Positions 49,396-63,600 of a DNA stretch of 64,000 nucleotides are shown piece after piece. The stretch lies in NCBI GenBank assembly GCA_013396915.1, contig VWZL01003483.1, positions 124,812 through 188,811 on the forward strand. The letters run 5' to 3'. This DNA is from Stercorarius parasiticus. Taxonomy: Eukaryota > Chordata > Aves > Charadriiformes > Stercorariidae. The position numbers and the translations under genes are program-made. The stretch's first letter is position 1. Each line of letters begins with the position of its first letter. Below the pieces are notes generated by a model. That model made no database searches, had not been told where the DNA came from, and worked only from the letters and a program-made list of their open reading frames with translations.

Positions 49396-52300
49396 TATAT
49401 TGAACCTACATAACCCCTTTGGGGCAATTTCTAATATTCAGAGCAGAAAAATAACATGATAGGACCATCTGAGCAATGGCCAAACAATATTTATTTAAAC
49501 AATGAACATCTGCAATTTGAACTTCTCTTTCTTCATAGAGACAGATCTATACTAGTTATGAACTGGGGGTGGGAGGAGAAGCCAAAACAACCAACGAAAA
49601 TGCACTCCTGTCATAAAAACCTGTTTAGGAAGGTACCTATAAAGAGTGTGACCAACCTGTGGTTCAAAACTCCTCTCTCTCTTAGATAAGAGATGTACTG
49701 AGAAATGTGCACCTCATCCTCTAAAACTCACCTGTGTTGTTGAATTTGCAGCCTTGGAAATACTCAGAACTTAACCTGACACAGTCTTGAGCAACTTTGT
49801 CTCCACAGGCCCTGCTCTGAGGAAGGGGATTGACAAGAAGACCTCCAGAAATTCCTTTAAGATTAAATTGTCCCATGATTCCTCTTACTCCTTTTAAAAT
49901 TAACTCTTCACTGGGTGTCTCCTCTTAACCAAAACATTTCAATTTAAGTTACTACTTTAAAATTTAACCATTGGCCCTATTACTCAAGCTTTCTGTTCTT
50001 AAATCTCTATTTCCATTTCTTTTAAAATAACAAAGTGACCAGGGCTGAAGTGTTTCAAATTATCACTAGTCACTAATAGAAGGAGAAAGCAATTTCTTAG
50101 GGCTAATTTAATCTACTTTTGAATCCTGTGATTTATTTTGATTCTGTGCTCTCTCTTCCTTTCCAGGCGCTCTGCCAAAGAAGTTAAAGAGGGTTTTTCT
50201 GGCTAGATTTCCAATATTCTTCCCAGTTTGTTTTTTTTTTGAAGTCTACAGACATAGGTAGATTCATGGCACAGAGCCAAGCTGCAGTCATTAGTAAGGA
50301 TTAAGCCATGTGAAGCTGGTATTAAAGTAGAAAAAGTAAACACCTCTTAGTGTGGCCAGGTATACCTTGAGAAGGAGGAGGTAGACATCTTTTCTTCTAG
50401 GGTAGATATAGGTAGGAATATTTCCTAAGAAATAAATGTTTGTTTTGTCAAGTGATCTTATATAAAGATCTCTTCAAGAGTTCAGGAAGACACGTGAAGA
50501 GTTTTACCTTCACGGCTGCAACTTGTGCTAGACAAAACGCAGAAGGATGTAAATTTTAGGCAATTATTAAAGAAAGGTCAGAATAGGATCTCAGCCCATA
50601 AACAGGGGCATTATGTAATAAAGTAACTTACATGATTATCATCATCATCATATGTAGAACAATAAGCACTAGATTTAAACATGGATTTTATACTCCTTTC
50701 TAGTCACATATGTGGTAAATGGACCACCCTGATGCTCTGCTGACTGCTTTTTAATAACTCCTTTTTTGGTGAAGAACACAAAGCAATTTGAAGTGTAACT
50801 GAACAGATAAAACAGGAAGAGAGCTTCAACCTCTTCTCTTTCTCCTAAACCCCTCTCTCCTTCCCTCCAAAAAAGTAATCAAGCACATTTAAAGACTAAA
50901 AACACTACTTCATGTTTTCCTGAACCAGCTGGCACCTTCACCGATGAAACACGGGGCTCTGTCTTAACTCACATCCACAAACAAGACCTGGCAGCTCCAG
51001 CTTGGTCCCTATGACACTACTGAGGGCACATGGGCTCTGGAGCCAAGGCTGCACATCCCCAGAGGGTCACTGACAGAGGATCTTTGGCTGGGGCATCAAA
51101 AGCTGCCTGCCCACTCTGTTAAGTGGAAAGCAGCCTCAGACAGACACACAAACCCAGCAAGAGCACCACTCAAATCTTTTTTTTCCCTTTCTAAGGTTGT
51201 TCTGGAGCACATAGTTCTTCTACAGCTGAGCAATGATCCATAAAGGAACAGCAAGACCAAACACCATAGCCACCTGTGATTGCTATCACAGGTGTGCCAG
51301 CAGAGAAGGAATATAAACCTCCACACAAAAAGATACATGCTTCAACCCTGAGCATCAAGATGACTTCTAATACTGTCTATAATTGCATGGCTTTTGCTCT
51401 GTCTGCTGGCTACAGAAACCATTTAGACACAGTCACTGTCTATCACACAAAAATACTACCCTAGCAAATTCAATAACACACCATTGCCCCATGGAAAATA
51501 TACAGGTGCTCCATTTAACTGCCACATGATACCAGGTTACAGAAAAAGTGTGATCAGAATTTTTAAAAATTGGGTTCAAGTCTTCTTTCACAATACTGGA
51601 TAAAGAAGGCAGGGCTGTGGTTTTTTTCTTAAAAAAAGAAAGCTCAAAGGAGTTCTTCAACACTAATTACCTGACTTCAGCTGTCACAGTATCAGATGCT
51701 AGATACTAAGCTCTCTGAAAACGTTGCTGCTCAGTAAAATGCCTTAAAGGGGAAAGTGAGCTGTCCAAGATCTTCATCTCTGAGTACTGAAAATAAGAGA
51801 CTAAATTTAAAATTAGAATATATCTAAGAAGGTGGATTCTCACCTGCTTAAATCTCCTGATCCAACCAAGGCTATTCCTACTATAACCTTGCTGAAGAAA
51901 ACAGAAGAGGTAAATGGCAAAGACAGAGCTCTTGAGTTCACACTTAGACATATCAAAAAGCCATGAGGTGCTATACATTACTTTTTCTAGAGATGAAGAT
52001 TTGGGGGCAGCATGAGAGTTAAAGTTCTTCATAGGGTAAAAAACAATTGTAATCAGGAAACATTCCTAATGATATCTGAACTGTCTTTTATTTTTGAGTT
52101 TGCCTAATTCATGCTATGTAAATTGCTTTAGTACTACTGCATTCTCTACTTATAATGTACTAATGAACACAAACATATGAAAAACTTGGTTCAGAAAGGA
52201 AAATCTAGCGTAAGAAAGAAGAGCCGTTAGAATAACAGAACTTCTTGTGATCGTTCTTTAAATGAACAAGCTACATGAGAATGACTTTCTTTGCTCTGTC

Positions 52301-53835
52301 TGATCCTGAAAAGATATTTTAAGGCATTTTGGTTTTTTCTTGAGGGTGGGTAGAAGAGGCTAAAAGGACACTTCAGTCTCCTTTTCAAGGGCGTAAGTGG
52401 TAACACAGAGCTCTTAAAGGCTTAACCATTTAAAACCCATTTAAAACAACAGTTGACCACAAGCTGCTCTTAAAAAAGAATGATCACTTTAAGAAGTGAA
52501 CTGTCAGTAGCATCCTGTATTTGTCAAACGCTGTTCTTTCAGTCCTTGATATTGATTAGTATTCCACTTGAACAAGGAGATAATGAAGTAGATTATTTTT
52601 TTCTGCAGTGCACCTGACACAATCAGAAAAGCTGACACAGAGTATTTTCCTGCTTTCCAATTTGACTGCCCCCCCTATTTTCTTCTCTTTGGAGGCCACA
52701 GGGGAGAATGGATGGGAAATAAATTAAGACATTCTAGAAAATAACTGAGAACAGTAATGAGGTGCATTTAACTTCTACACAAGACACAGGAGGGATGAAT
52801 GGTATAAAGCGAAAATCAGATGTTGCATCCTTTGCTAACTATGAAAATATAGAGTTAAAGGTAGTTAAATGATTTTCTAAAGTTTGCTATTCAGTATAAA
52901 TGCTAATAAAGACAGATGCTTCACCAAAATAACATCTCTCACTTTAGAGCTATTTTTCTCCTGACTACATACACACACGCAAAATCTCACCCTGCATGTT
53001 CATGTATTGAAGATGCCAGAATAAGTATATAAGTAATTGTGATTGTTAATTTATTCACAGAACAAAAAGCCGACAAGAACCATATGGATTTTCTACAGCT
53101 GGAAAGCACCTGGATCCTTCTTTCATGTTACTATTTATGTAGTTGCTGTCCAGCCAAGTGCTATTACATGACCATGTACTCCTGGCTTCCCGAAATACTT
53201 GTGTATTCAGCCAGCTGCAGAGTAAAACAACCTGCTTTGGCACCTGTAATGAGAGCCCACCATATTTCGAGCCCCATTCTCTCCTGCGGCAGGGCAGTAT
53301 GAGTGAGGGTGGTACACAGCAGGACCCTTGCAGGGACACAGGTACATTCAGAGAAACAAACAAAAGAAGATACTGGTGTGTAGCGTGTAAAACGGGAATG
53401 TGGCATATTAGACACAGCAAAGGATGAAAATGCAGCATAGTCAGCAAAACATCCAGGAGAATGTTTCATTTAGTTGCATCTCTAAGCCTTACTAATTTCA
53501 GTTGAACTCTGGGCTTTGCTGACCTAAGGCCTGTAGCAGAGGAGAAATTTGTTTGCAAACGACTGTAGCTGCTTGACTGCCAAACAGAAACAAGTCAGGA
53601 GTCCTTGGGAAAGGGAGAAGAATCCCTGCTTCCCAGCACACGTTTAGGGACTCTCACACGCAAACACAAATGCGGAAACATACTTGCATTCTTTTCTTGA
53701 CTAGTTTACATGTCTCTTGATGAACTTGCAGAGCCAGTATAATCCTATGTTAGCTTCAGATCCCAGCATTTTTAATATGTCTGAATAACTGATTACTAAA
53801 TACTAATTAGCTGGGCATAGTTTTTTGAGACAACC

Positions 53836-53881
53836 ATAGCCAGAGTACCCCTCCCATCACAGGGAGGGGTTTTTTTGCTAT
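53836..53881 (+). other. Strong interrupted hairpin with T7 run
   Basis: A perfect 8-bp GC-rich stem, CCCCTCCC (53848-53855) with GGGAGGGG (53862-53869), closes a 6-nt loop ATCACA and is followed by T7 (53870-53876). Outside a 7/7-nt internal loop a second stem forms between ATAGC (53836-53840) and GCTAT (53877-53881). The inner part has the form of an intrinsic terminator, and the T-run would stop RNA polymerase III. In a vertebrate nuclear context it could be a palindromic DNA-transposon core, part of a structured RNA, or chance. No protein or tRNA-like gene is seen beside it. Confidence 0.5.
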
Positions 53882-55189
53882 ATTAGCATGACTACTTAGT
53901 AGGTGCACTCCATTTTTAAATGTACTACCATTTCTGCAGTTCTAAGGATTACCCAATGTTCTCACTTGGGATGCTTTTTTTGGAAACAGCTTGAGTTTAA
54001 AATAGAGAAGACAACCTTCTCTCTGAATTCCCTACAGCACTTCAAAGCAGTCTGCTGGCACTATTAGAAGGTAAGTTTGATTTGCAATGTGACACACCAG
54101 CTATTCAAATCTGCATGTGGCACTCCTGTTTACCAATATTTGAAGAATTGCACTCTTTAGACATGGAAGTAACCCATGAGAACAGAGGTCTGCCCTGAAA
54201 GTGGATGCCTTATGGTACTAGGCAATGACTGAGAAGAACATTTGCGTGTCAGGGTTTAGGATAAAAACAGGTCTCAAGCCTGAGGTGAAGTGTACAGCGT
54301 TAGCATGGTATTAGCACGGTGCCCAGTCCTGATTCTTTTCGTCCCACAGTAGTCCCACAGACGCAAAGTCTACAAGATCAGTGACGGTTAAGGAGCTGAA
54401 CAGCTTTTTTTAGGCAAGGCCTGCAGGGCTTGAGAAAGATCGTGGGCATCTTCCTTTCCGGAGACCCTTCCAAGTCCCATCCATATTTCACATCACATGT
54501 AACGAGTATGAGGAAGAAGTAAAGAATATCCAATCTGATCAGCGGTTTTATCATTTCCAGGAACTGTACATAAAGCCTTTCCCCAACCTCTCCTCACCAA
54601 TCACAGCTTTTCTCCTGGGCTATTTTGACCTTCATCTTTGCGGAGGTTGAAATTCAGAGAATTTTTTTAGGTTTGGGAATTTTTTCAGTGAAATGCCAAA
54701 TTTGCTGTTGTTGAGAACTGACATAATCCCTTTTACCAGAAGATTGAGCATAATTAACAACACCTAGCTAACAAGATGCTGTATTCTGAACAGGGAACTC
54801 CTTTTTGCCCCTATATAAAACTCTGATTTCAAGTATTTTTTTTTTTTACTTTTTAGAAGATATTTTTCAAAATCACCTGCCAAATCCCAAACACTAGGTA
54901 AAAGCATAAATGGTTTTCTATTTACCCATCATTCCAAATAAATCTCAGCATACTGGAGATGCTTAGCTATAAATAACAAATTCCAGCAAAACTTCTTTTC
55001 TTTTGCTATCTTCAAACAATGCCCAATTGTATTTTCCAAAGCAAAGAAATTTATCATCCTTTTTTTTTTCATTTTTGCCATCAATTCCTTCACTGCCTCT
55101 ACCCACAGCACCGACTGCATAGTCTGCAAGTATGAGAGATATACATTACCAAGTTTTGAACAGCCATTGTTTGCTTCAACAGTTAAATG

Positions 55190-55480
55190 ACATCCTTTTC
55201 AAGTTATTTTACTTGTTAATTATCTTACAAAATTGTACTTGCATTTTTATTTCTTATAAAAAGCATTCATATTGTGAAATGTTACATTAATTACACATCA
55301 GACTGTGTTGAATTAGTCATGTTACCTGGCACCACATTTGTGTTGTGTTATAATGTTTCAAAAGCAATCATACTGTGATAAGCTGTGCTCTAAAAGAAAA
55401 TGACACTTCTTAGAAATGTGAAATAATTTTTAATAAAATGTATTTTCTTAGAAATCAGAGTGTATGTTCTAGATTAACAT
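55190..55480. promoter_or_regulatory. Candidate conserved noncoding element
   Basis: A long AT-rich but non-repetitive segment with TTAATTA, CATTAATTACAC and TTGAATTAGTCATG words. TCTTAGAAAT occurs twice (about 55409 and 55448). Texture only; no direct evidence of function. Confidence 0.25.
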
Positions 55481-57999
55481 TCAGGCACATTAGAAAGTCA
55501 CAGGAAAAGCATGGAAAATAAAAGGGAATGGATGTGAAATACCTTTTTTTATTCATTCTGTAAACTAAAAGAATATTTCACAGAGTTCATACTTTACATT
55601 TTAAATGCCTACTGAAACATCACATTATGGATATAGCGCTGCTTCTCCAAAATACAGCCTTTAAAATAGGCTGTTAAGGTACAGCTTAAAAAAAGGAGGG
55701 CTTTAAACTATTCTGAACTGACAGGCAGGTCTTGGACTTAACAGAAGGGGCACATATAGGCCAGGCAAAAATCTTTACCATAGTCCCCTTACCATGACAC
55801 TGCCTTTGGTGTGTCATTGAAAGGTCCAAATGCGAGAGTTGTGAGATTGTCATGAAGAAATATCCATAGGCCTTTAGCCTTTCACAGATTAATAAAACAG
55901 GATAAGAAACCTATGCGCTATATTCCAAGTACTTTTGGAATTTTGTTCTTTGGGGGGAAAACCTTCATCAACTACAAGACAGAGAGAGGCATACAGAGAT
56001 CAGCCGGTAGCCTGGTGACAACAGCATTCAAATCCTATCTACATATTAGCTTTATTCTGACCAATTTAGAACACCGGGGTCTCCTATCCCAGCAAGTGCC
56101 CTGCCCAAGGGATGCCAAGCCTTTGTGTAGCTGTTCAATGCCAAACAGTCAAATATCTCAAACAGAAATAGCCTGACTTCAAATGTCGTGTTCAGTAAAA
56201 CAGCACACAAATTAGCCCTATGTTCCTCCAATGGTTAGACACAACTAGCAGGCTATCAATTTGTCTGAAATCAGAATCAGTCTCCGTCTCAAGAAATTCT
56301 GTTAGGGGCCTGGGTATCTATTCCTGATGATACCATTTCAACTAATTGGTATTTTCTGATCAAAAGCTCTTTTTTACTCATGTTTTTAAGGGGCTACAAA
56401 ACCACTCCAGCTGCTTGAGCATAAGACACACAGGACTTGAACAGCTTCTGTTTCCCTGCTTCCCAGCAAAGTGCGAACTGCTGTACAAAGCCACCTCTTC
56501 TGCTTCTTCAGGAAAATAAGAGCAACAAGAATTTCTTACGAAGGAATAAAGCATCTTGGGAAACAGAACCATATATTAGTATTTAACAGTATATGACAGA
56601 AGGTCAAACACACCTGTTTGCAACCTAATATCAGTGCTAATGGCTACAAAGGATTTGTTTTCATAGTAGAAACTGAGCTTATCCAGATACTATTTTCTTT
56701 CCTAATTTGGCCTGCATCACTACCACCCTTAAAGGCAGGCAAACAAACTGCCATAAAGGACACTGATGCGTTGTTATCATTATTACTAAAAATCTACTAA
56801 TCTACTAAACCTAATCTATTAAAACGCAGAACACTACCAGTGTTTCACTGACTTAACCCAGCAGCCAGTCCAACAGATCAGATCCCAGAATCATATGACA
56901 AATTCTTCATCCCTTCACTTTAGGCAAAATGATTTGGAAATGGGAGTTCAGGTGGTACTGCCTACGCTAAGTTTCACAACTTCTCTATTTCTCTTGAGGT
57001 GTTTTGGAGCTTGAGAGGAAAGCTTGAAATAGTGTTGTTCTTCCTTGGCAGTCACCTCCCTCTGAACCAATACAAAGTAGTAAATTACATTTAAATCAGC
57101 AAGACATTTATCACCCACAGTATACAGTTTTCAAATCAGATATCCTGTTGAACCAAGGGTGAACTGAGCCTTCCTATTAGAATGAAGATATCTTCCCCCA
57201 GGGACACAGCCGTCAGTGTCAAACTTGTCCCTTCACCACAAGGAACCCACACCCCTGTGATCAGCACCCAGATTCCTCAGACTGCAAGAGGAGCTTGAGT
57301 ATGCACATGTGCAAATCACAAAAGCTATGGGACTTGTCGAGAGTACAGGTATGAACTAAATCTGCAGAGTATCTCAGCTAGGTCACATGAAAAAGAAGAA
57401 AGGAGGCCAGGAACGATCCCTTTTAACTCAACGGATCAGTGATCACAACAGCCCTTGGGAAGTCGGAAACCTCTAGACTGCTGCATTTGAATAGTCTTCA
57501 TCATACTGTGCCTTGTGCACCAGGCACAATCATGTCTAATTTGCTAACTGACTAATTTAACATTGCTAAAAGAAAGAGAAAACTTAGTAAGGGACTTGAT
57601 AATATTTAATTTGCAAAGAATGAATTTGATTCATTTTGAGGAATATTTCATACCCAGTTTTTTTATGCTAGGGATTGTTGGGTTTTTCTTTCAGGGGGAG
57701 GGATGAAGGCGAAAGAGCAGAAGAGCTACAAGAATAAAAAGCATCTTCATGATCACAAGTATATCAAGTAATCCCCACAAAATAACATCTGGGGAGTTCT
57801 AACTGGAAAATAATTGTGACATTTGTTCACTGAGGATACAATCACTGAGTTTAAGAATTAAATATAGCAAAAGAGAGTTATGTTATACTGTTTCCTTAAA
57901 AACAAAATTAATAGTACAAAAATTGCCAAGAAAAAGAAAACTCTTTTTACTCTTCACAGAAACAAGCATGATATGTAAATTCACTAATTGGAGAATTCA

Positions 58000-58260
58000 T
58001 TTCACATGCGTTAGCTCTACAGGACATTCCTGTCTGAAATAACAAATGTTCAAGTACCTAATTACAAATGTTGCTATAAATAAAGTACTTTGTGCAACTA
58101 TTTTAGTCTCATTATGCTAAATAACAACAGTAATCATTATACTTTAAATACGCTGAAATGTTGCAAGCGTTCAGATTTGGTATCCTTGCATTTTGAGTCT
58201 GCATGTGGAATACAATGCTAACAAATATTTAACTTAGTAAATCACATTGTTACACTTTTT
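58000..58260. promoter_or_regulatory. Candidate conserved noncoding element
   Basis: Unique sequence with CTAATTACAAATG, TCATTATGCTAAATAAC, GTAATCATTATAC and a CTGCATGTGG word, without repeats. It has the mixed homeodomain/bHLH texture of developmental enhancers. The call is unsupported without a cross-species comparison. Confidence 0.25.
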
Positions 58261-59906
58261 TTTCCTCCCATTGACATACTCATCTCCCGTTCCAAATGAA
58301 TTTCAAGTCATACTTACTCCACACCGAGCTTCCAACAATAATATCATTATACTGACAGTGTCTATCAATTATTTCTTTTTAGAGCTGTTAATTTTTATGT
58401 TGTAAACACCGTCAATAATCAGATGGAAAAAAAATTTTAAAACCCTGATAACCATTATTACTCCATTTTGTTTTTTTCTCTCCATGACAATTGCTACACA
58501 GACAATAAATTCAGAATAAAGTACAAGCAACATTTGAAGTGAAACAGAACCACTACCTCTGCAATTCATTTTAAATTTCTGTAGTTGCTCCATCCTTCCC
58601 CACCCTCAGAAATTCTCATTTCTGTGCTGAATGCCACTTTGACTTCTAGCTAAGGTTATTAATAAAACTGTAACAAAAACAACAAAAGGAAAAGTACTGT
58701 CATTTGTAAAAACATTAATCAGTAAATCAATTACTGATTGACAACCATATTTCATACAGCTTATGTGGCATACCCCCAAGAGGGCAGCTGACTGGGGAAC
58801 AGACTGCTCTGTGGCCATGAACCCCTCTATACGCTATTTTACCGTATATGCAGACATTTCATTTCAGTTTCTGAGTGAAATTGCAAAGGATAATACAGAG
58901 GTGTTGCTTTCTCACTAAAAAACTAAAAAACAGGGGAGAGGACAAAGTGCCGTTAACAGCAAGTGGAATACCAGTTGCAGAGCAAGTGCAACCCAAGCAC
59001 TGCCTGAACACCGAGATTGACACATCACTGTGTCAAGGTCAGGGAAGGTCTGCACATTCCTCTTTTGCACAATATCTTGGAGCCGTTGTCTGTATGAGAA
59101 CAAAGAAAGAAAGAAATGAAAACTCAGGTCTGATGCGACAACTACAGCATGAGGATGTCAGAATACAGCTATAGGAGACTAGCTGCTCCACAACAGCAGC
59201 AAAATTTGAGTACAACATACTGTGACCATCTGATGCAATACATTCCTTTAAAATCAGTACTATTGGGGAAAAATAAAGGAAAAGTTGTTTGGAGTGTTTT
59301 CTGAACAGCTAAGACAAAGAATAAGAAGCATGATGGTTTCAAAAATAAGATCCTGAATTTTGAAGCCTATCCTTGGATGCTCAGGGTTTTCTTTGGGCAT
59401 TGCTTCAACTTGCTGTCTCATCTAAATAAACTCCCAAAATAGCACCTTCCTTTTTATCTTCTTCACTTTCAGTAAGAGCTGCTTCCCACTAGGGTCTTAT
59501 GGAACTCTGGAGCATGAGAAGGGCCACCCATTTGAGACTCAGATACAACCAAATATTGCTTGAAAATGTGGATTCAGATCAGGAAAAAAACAGCCAGACC
59601 ATGTCCCCTCAAAAACTGTTTCTTCTCGATGAGAATTACTATGGCACTTGGTTCATGTCTGTAGCTTCTGTTAGGCTATCAAAGTGATGGTACTTTTGTA
59701 TAGATACATACAAACCACACTCATCTTAAAAAAAAATCAATCCTAGAAGCCCTTATAACCAGGAATTCCATTTTCCACATCCTTCGTAGCTACAGGAGCC
59801 TGTCTTGCCAAACAGCGTTAAAAGAAAAGGCACCAATTTTACAAAATGTTCATGTTATCTATTTTACTTATGAGTTATCACAAATAATTTGCTTAGAGCT
59901 ACATTA

Positions 59907-60600
59907 TAAAATCATATAATCATTTAGGTTGGAAAAGACCTTTAAGATCATTGACTCCAACTGTTAACCTAACAGTGCCAAGTCCACCACTAAAGCACGT
60001 CCCTAAGCACCACATCTACATCTCTTAAATACCTCCAGGGATGATGAACCTACCACTTCCCTGGACAGCCTGTTCCAATGTTGACAACTCTTTTGGTGAA
60101 GAAATTTTTCCTAATATCCAATCTAAACCTCCTGTGGCACAACTTGAGGCTGTTTCCTCTTGTCCTATTGCCTGTTACTTGGGAGAAGAGACCGACCCCC
60201 ACCTGGCTACAACCTCCTTTCAGGCAGTTGTAAAGAGCGAGGTCTCCCCTCAGCCTCCTTTTCTCCAGGCTCAACAACCCCAGCTCCCTCAGCTGCTCCT
60301 CATAAGACTTGTGCTCCAGACCCCTTACCAGCTTCCTTGCCCTTCTCTGGACCCGCTCCAGCACCTCAACATCTTGTAGCAAGGGGCCCAAAACTTGATA
60401 CAGTACTCGAGGTGTGGCCTCACCAGTGCAAGTACAGGGGCACAATCACTTCCCTAGTCCTCCTGGCCACACTATTCCTAATGCAAGCCAGGATGCCATC
60501 TGGGCACACTGACGGCTCATATTCAACCAGCTGTCAACCAGGTCCTTTTCCACCGGGCAGCTTTCCAGACACTCTTCCCCAAGCCTGTAGCGTTGCATTA
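59907..60600 (-). mobile_element. CR1 LINE fragment keeping the C-terminal part of ORF2
   Basis: A 5'-truncated CR1 in reverse orientation. Its 3' end is at 59907-59950 (ATCATATAATCATTTAGG then TTGGAAAAGACC, the reverse complement of the CR1 tail). On the minus strand a frame stays open from 60445 to about 60080 with the characteristic ORF2 end: [57 protein letters not shown] and [11 protein letters not shown]. Beyond KNFFTKRVV it departs from the family pattern, consistent with a one-base indel near 60085. The part at 60446-60600 is more decayed, with in-frame stops. It lacks the endonuclease and the catalytic reverse transcriptase region, so it is immobile. Plus-strand frames here are antisense shadows. 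Confidence 0.96.
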
Positions 60601-63600
60601 TCTCACCTTATTTGTTTGTGCATGCATTTAAAGAAATCCATTGCAGTTTTTGTTTTACTTAACTTGTTTTGCTTACCTTTAAAAGAAGTTAGACTCACCT
60701 AAGTAATAATAATCTTGGCTATCAAAAACAAGGAAAAATAAGAGCAATCATTTCCAGATACTTAATTTGCTGTCCAGGTGGCCTATCTGCCATGTAGTCT
60801 TTGACAAATCTATTACCATGGTCAATTATAGGCAGTCCTTTAACATGGCGTTTGCATGTCAGAGACTATTTAGAACATGTAAAAGCAGCAACGGTTCCAG
60901 TTTGTTACTTTTTGTTTTGATATGCAGGACTCAGTCTCCGCCGACTAAGGTGATAAAACTATAAAACATTGTGACAAATTGACTGAATTTTACAAGCTTT
61001 CCCAAAGTGCTTTTTCATATTGTTTAAAGCTTTCCAGGGAAAACAAGTTGGCAGTATTAGCTGGGCAAGGTACTGACATGCACAGCATTAAAAGGGAGCT
61101 AATACAGTGCTCTCTGTGCTAAAAAAAGCATTATGCTACCAGCCTGTAAGCAATCTGCTTCTCTTTATGCATCTTGTATGGCTTGAACAGAAAGTAGCTG
61201 CAAGCATCTCTAAATAGGAGCAAGGAGAAGCATGTGCGATAAACAGCTACTCTTCAAAGCTTTCTTCCCTCCGGTATTTGAATTCTTTCACAACCTTACC
61301 AGAGACAAGCACTTTAACAGGGTCCTATTCAGGGCATGTTTGTTTTGTACTACTTCTTCAGGCTCTGTGCAGCACCTTGTGGCGTTCGATTACTTTCTGC
61401 ACCAGCAATTTAATTTCTTGCAGCAGAGACCTTCCTCATTCTTTCTTGAGTATGGAAAAGACCTCCAGATGTCTCTTAAGATTCCTTAAGTTACAGAAGG
61501 AAGGACACAAAAAAATATATGAACGGGATAACATATTTCAGCAAATTAGGCAACAACATAAACAGAAGCAGCAGTATGTGTGGCAGGCTCTGTCAGGACA
61601 TCATTCAGAGAGGCTTCCAAGTGCTACACTGGAATCTCAGCTCCATTTACTGGGATTGGAAGAAACATGATTGTAAATTGTCTGTTTGTATTCGTGCTTT
61701 CCTTCACGTTGAAACAATACTTAAAACCAAGATAGAAACCAAAAATAGATACAACCATGTTCTCTACTACACTTTTCCTGAGCATTGTTGTGTATTTTAA
61801 CTATTGAAATATATGCTTAACATTCCAAAGAATTAGCCAAATACACATCCTAATTCATATTCCAACTCTCAATCTATTCTAAAGTTCTCCTCTAAAACAC
61901 TCAGATGTCCACCATCTCACCAACACCACTCAATCAAAATCCTCAGTTTAGAACATCATTTGCTTTGTGACATTTTTCAGCTAGTTCAATCCACCATTAC
62001 TTTTTTCTACAGAAACACGTATAGAAGGTATAGATAGCAAAGCATTTAATTACTGATGGGCAAAAGCATGCTTTGTATCTTGTATTCTTCCTGAAAAAGG
62101 AATGAATGAAAACATGGGTATATTAAGCCCAAGAACTTTCAACTATCTGCACTTTCTCCACACCAGGGGTCATGAAAGGATTCCTACAGAAGAAAACAGG
62201 AACAGGGTAAACTTGTTCCTTACTTCAACCTAATACTCACGGCTCAGGAAGCCAACAGTTTTCAGACTTGGGACCTGGACATAGTTTCTATGCATTTAAT
62301 TACTCCCAGCGCATTTCTTTCTCATTAACTTTTCCAGACTTCCCTGTACCAATGTAAAACTTCAACCCCGCACCAATATGTAACAAGAACAGACACTTTC
62401 CTTTATGTGTTCCAAACTCTTCACCTACTAGATTCACCCGGTGAACCCTATGCTTGCATTAGAAGAAACAGTGAACAGTAGATCCCTCTCTATGTCAGTC
62501 AAGATTTTATAGACTTCTACCATATTCTTTTGCAGCTATCTCTTTTCTCAACCAAAGAGACTTCTCTAAATTCATTTAAGTTGATTCACAATGTGCTAGT
62601 GTCATGGCGAGAAGAGAAGATGCCATTCTATTTCACCACCTGGCAAAACAAAACAAATTAAAAATTAAATCTTTCTAGATAACTTAAGCACAACTGCCCA
62701 GTAGAAAAACAGATAAATTGGCAGACTGGGATGAGAAAATGTACTTTACCTCCTAGACAGCTGATTAGAACCCAGTTCATATTAGGCAAAAGCATTAGGC
62801 ATTTTATCTTAATACATGCTTGATGACCTATTTCCAATGAGTTTTATGGTCCCCATAAAGTTACTATCATGACTGCCTTCTTCGGCAACAAGATTCACAA
62901 AGAGGACTCCCAAATGCCAGAAAGTGAAACGAGCTCTCAGCCAGTGATCAGGGAACGATATGCCGAGATGCTTTTGGCTAGGCTAACATGACAATATGGA
63001 GCACTGAAATTTCTGGACAGGCAAGCCAAAGCCTGCTCTTAATAGTTGATGTATGCTTTTTTTTTAATGCTTCCTAATATAAATGAGATATAAATGTGTA
63101 CATATACGTACCTACGCAAACACAAATATATCTTCCTGGAGAAAGCAATTCTTGTTGAAAGGTTGCTGTAAGTGTCTCGTTTCTGATTTGAATTTGCTAT
63201 TTAGATCTTTAAACTGACTTCACTACAGGACTATAGAGGTTCTTTGCTTCCTCCCACCACCATCAAAACAGAAAAATATTTGCAAGGAACCGAGAATGGG
63301 AATGCCTTTAGAAAATATAAATACACGGCAAGTGAACCATCTACTAGTATGGCAACTGACAGCCTGAGAGGAAAAAAAACACCTAATGCGAAACGTAATA
63401 CATGTTTGTCCACAAAAAGTTAATGAATATTTAATGTTTGATGCTATTTCTTTTAAAATTATCCCAAACAAACTGCATACTTGGGCACACTAAAGGTTCT
63501 CTGAGTTTTTTTCAAAGCCTCCTTTAGCTCTCCTCATAGCAAATCTTGCTGGAGAGAGAGAACTACAGTATCTCTTCGGTCATTGCTGAAGTACAGAAGA

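Larger units (their letters stand above)
47706..59906. other. Noncoding unique sequence, no gene seen
   Basis: AT-rich unique DNA. A GC-richer patch at about 50930-51170 and several overlapping open frames around 53040-53470 show no recognisable domain or clear exon structure. A good acceptor-like tract ends at 50166, but two of the three frames behind it close quickly. The hairpin at 53836-53881 and candidate conserved elements are listed separately. Confidence 0.7.

Noticed and set aside
50143..50270. Strong acceptor-like tract CTCTCTCTTCCTTTCCAG
   Set aside because: Two of three frames close within a few codons, and the third translates a T-rich tract into Phe runs; no good donor supports an exon.
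53039..53469. Four overlapping ORFs on both strands
   Set aside because: Overlap in several frames reflects fewer stops in a GC-richer patch; no frame has a recognisable domain.
60160..60702. 180-codon plus-strand ORF, the longest in the window
   Set aside because: It is the antisense of the CR1 ORF2 fragment and continues into unique sequence; not a gene.
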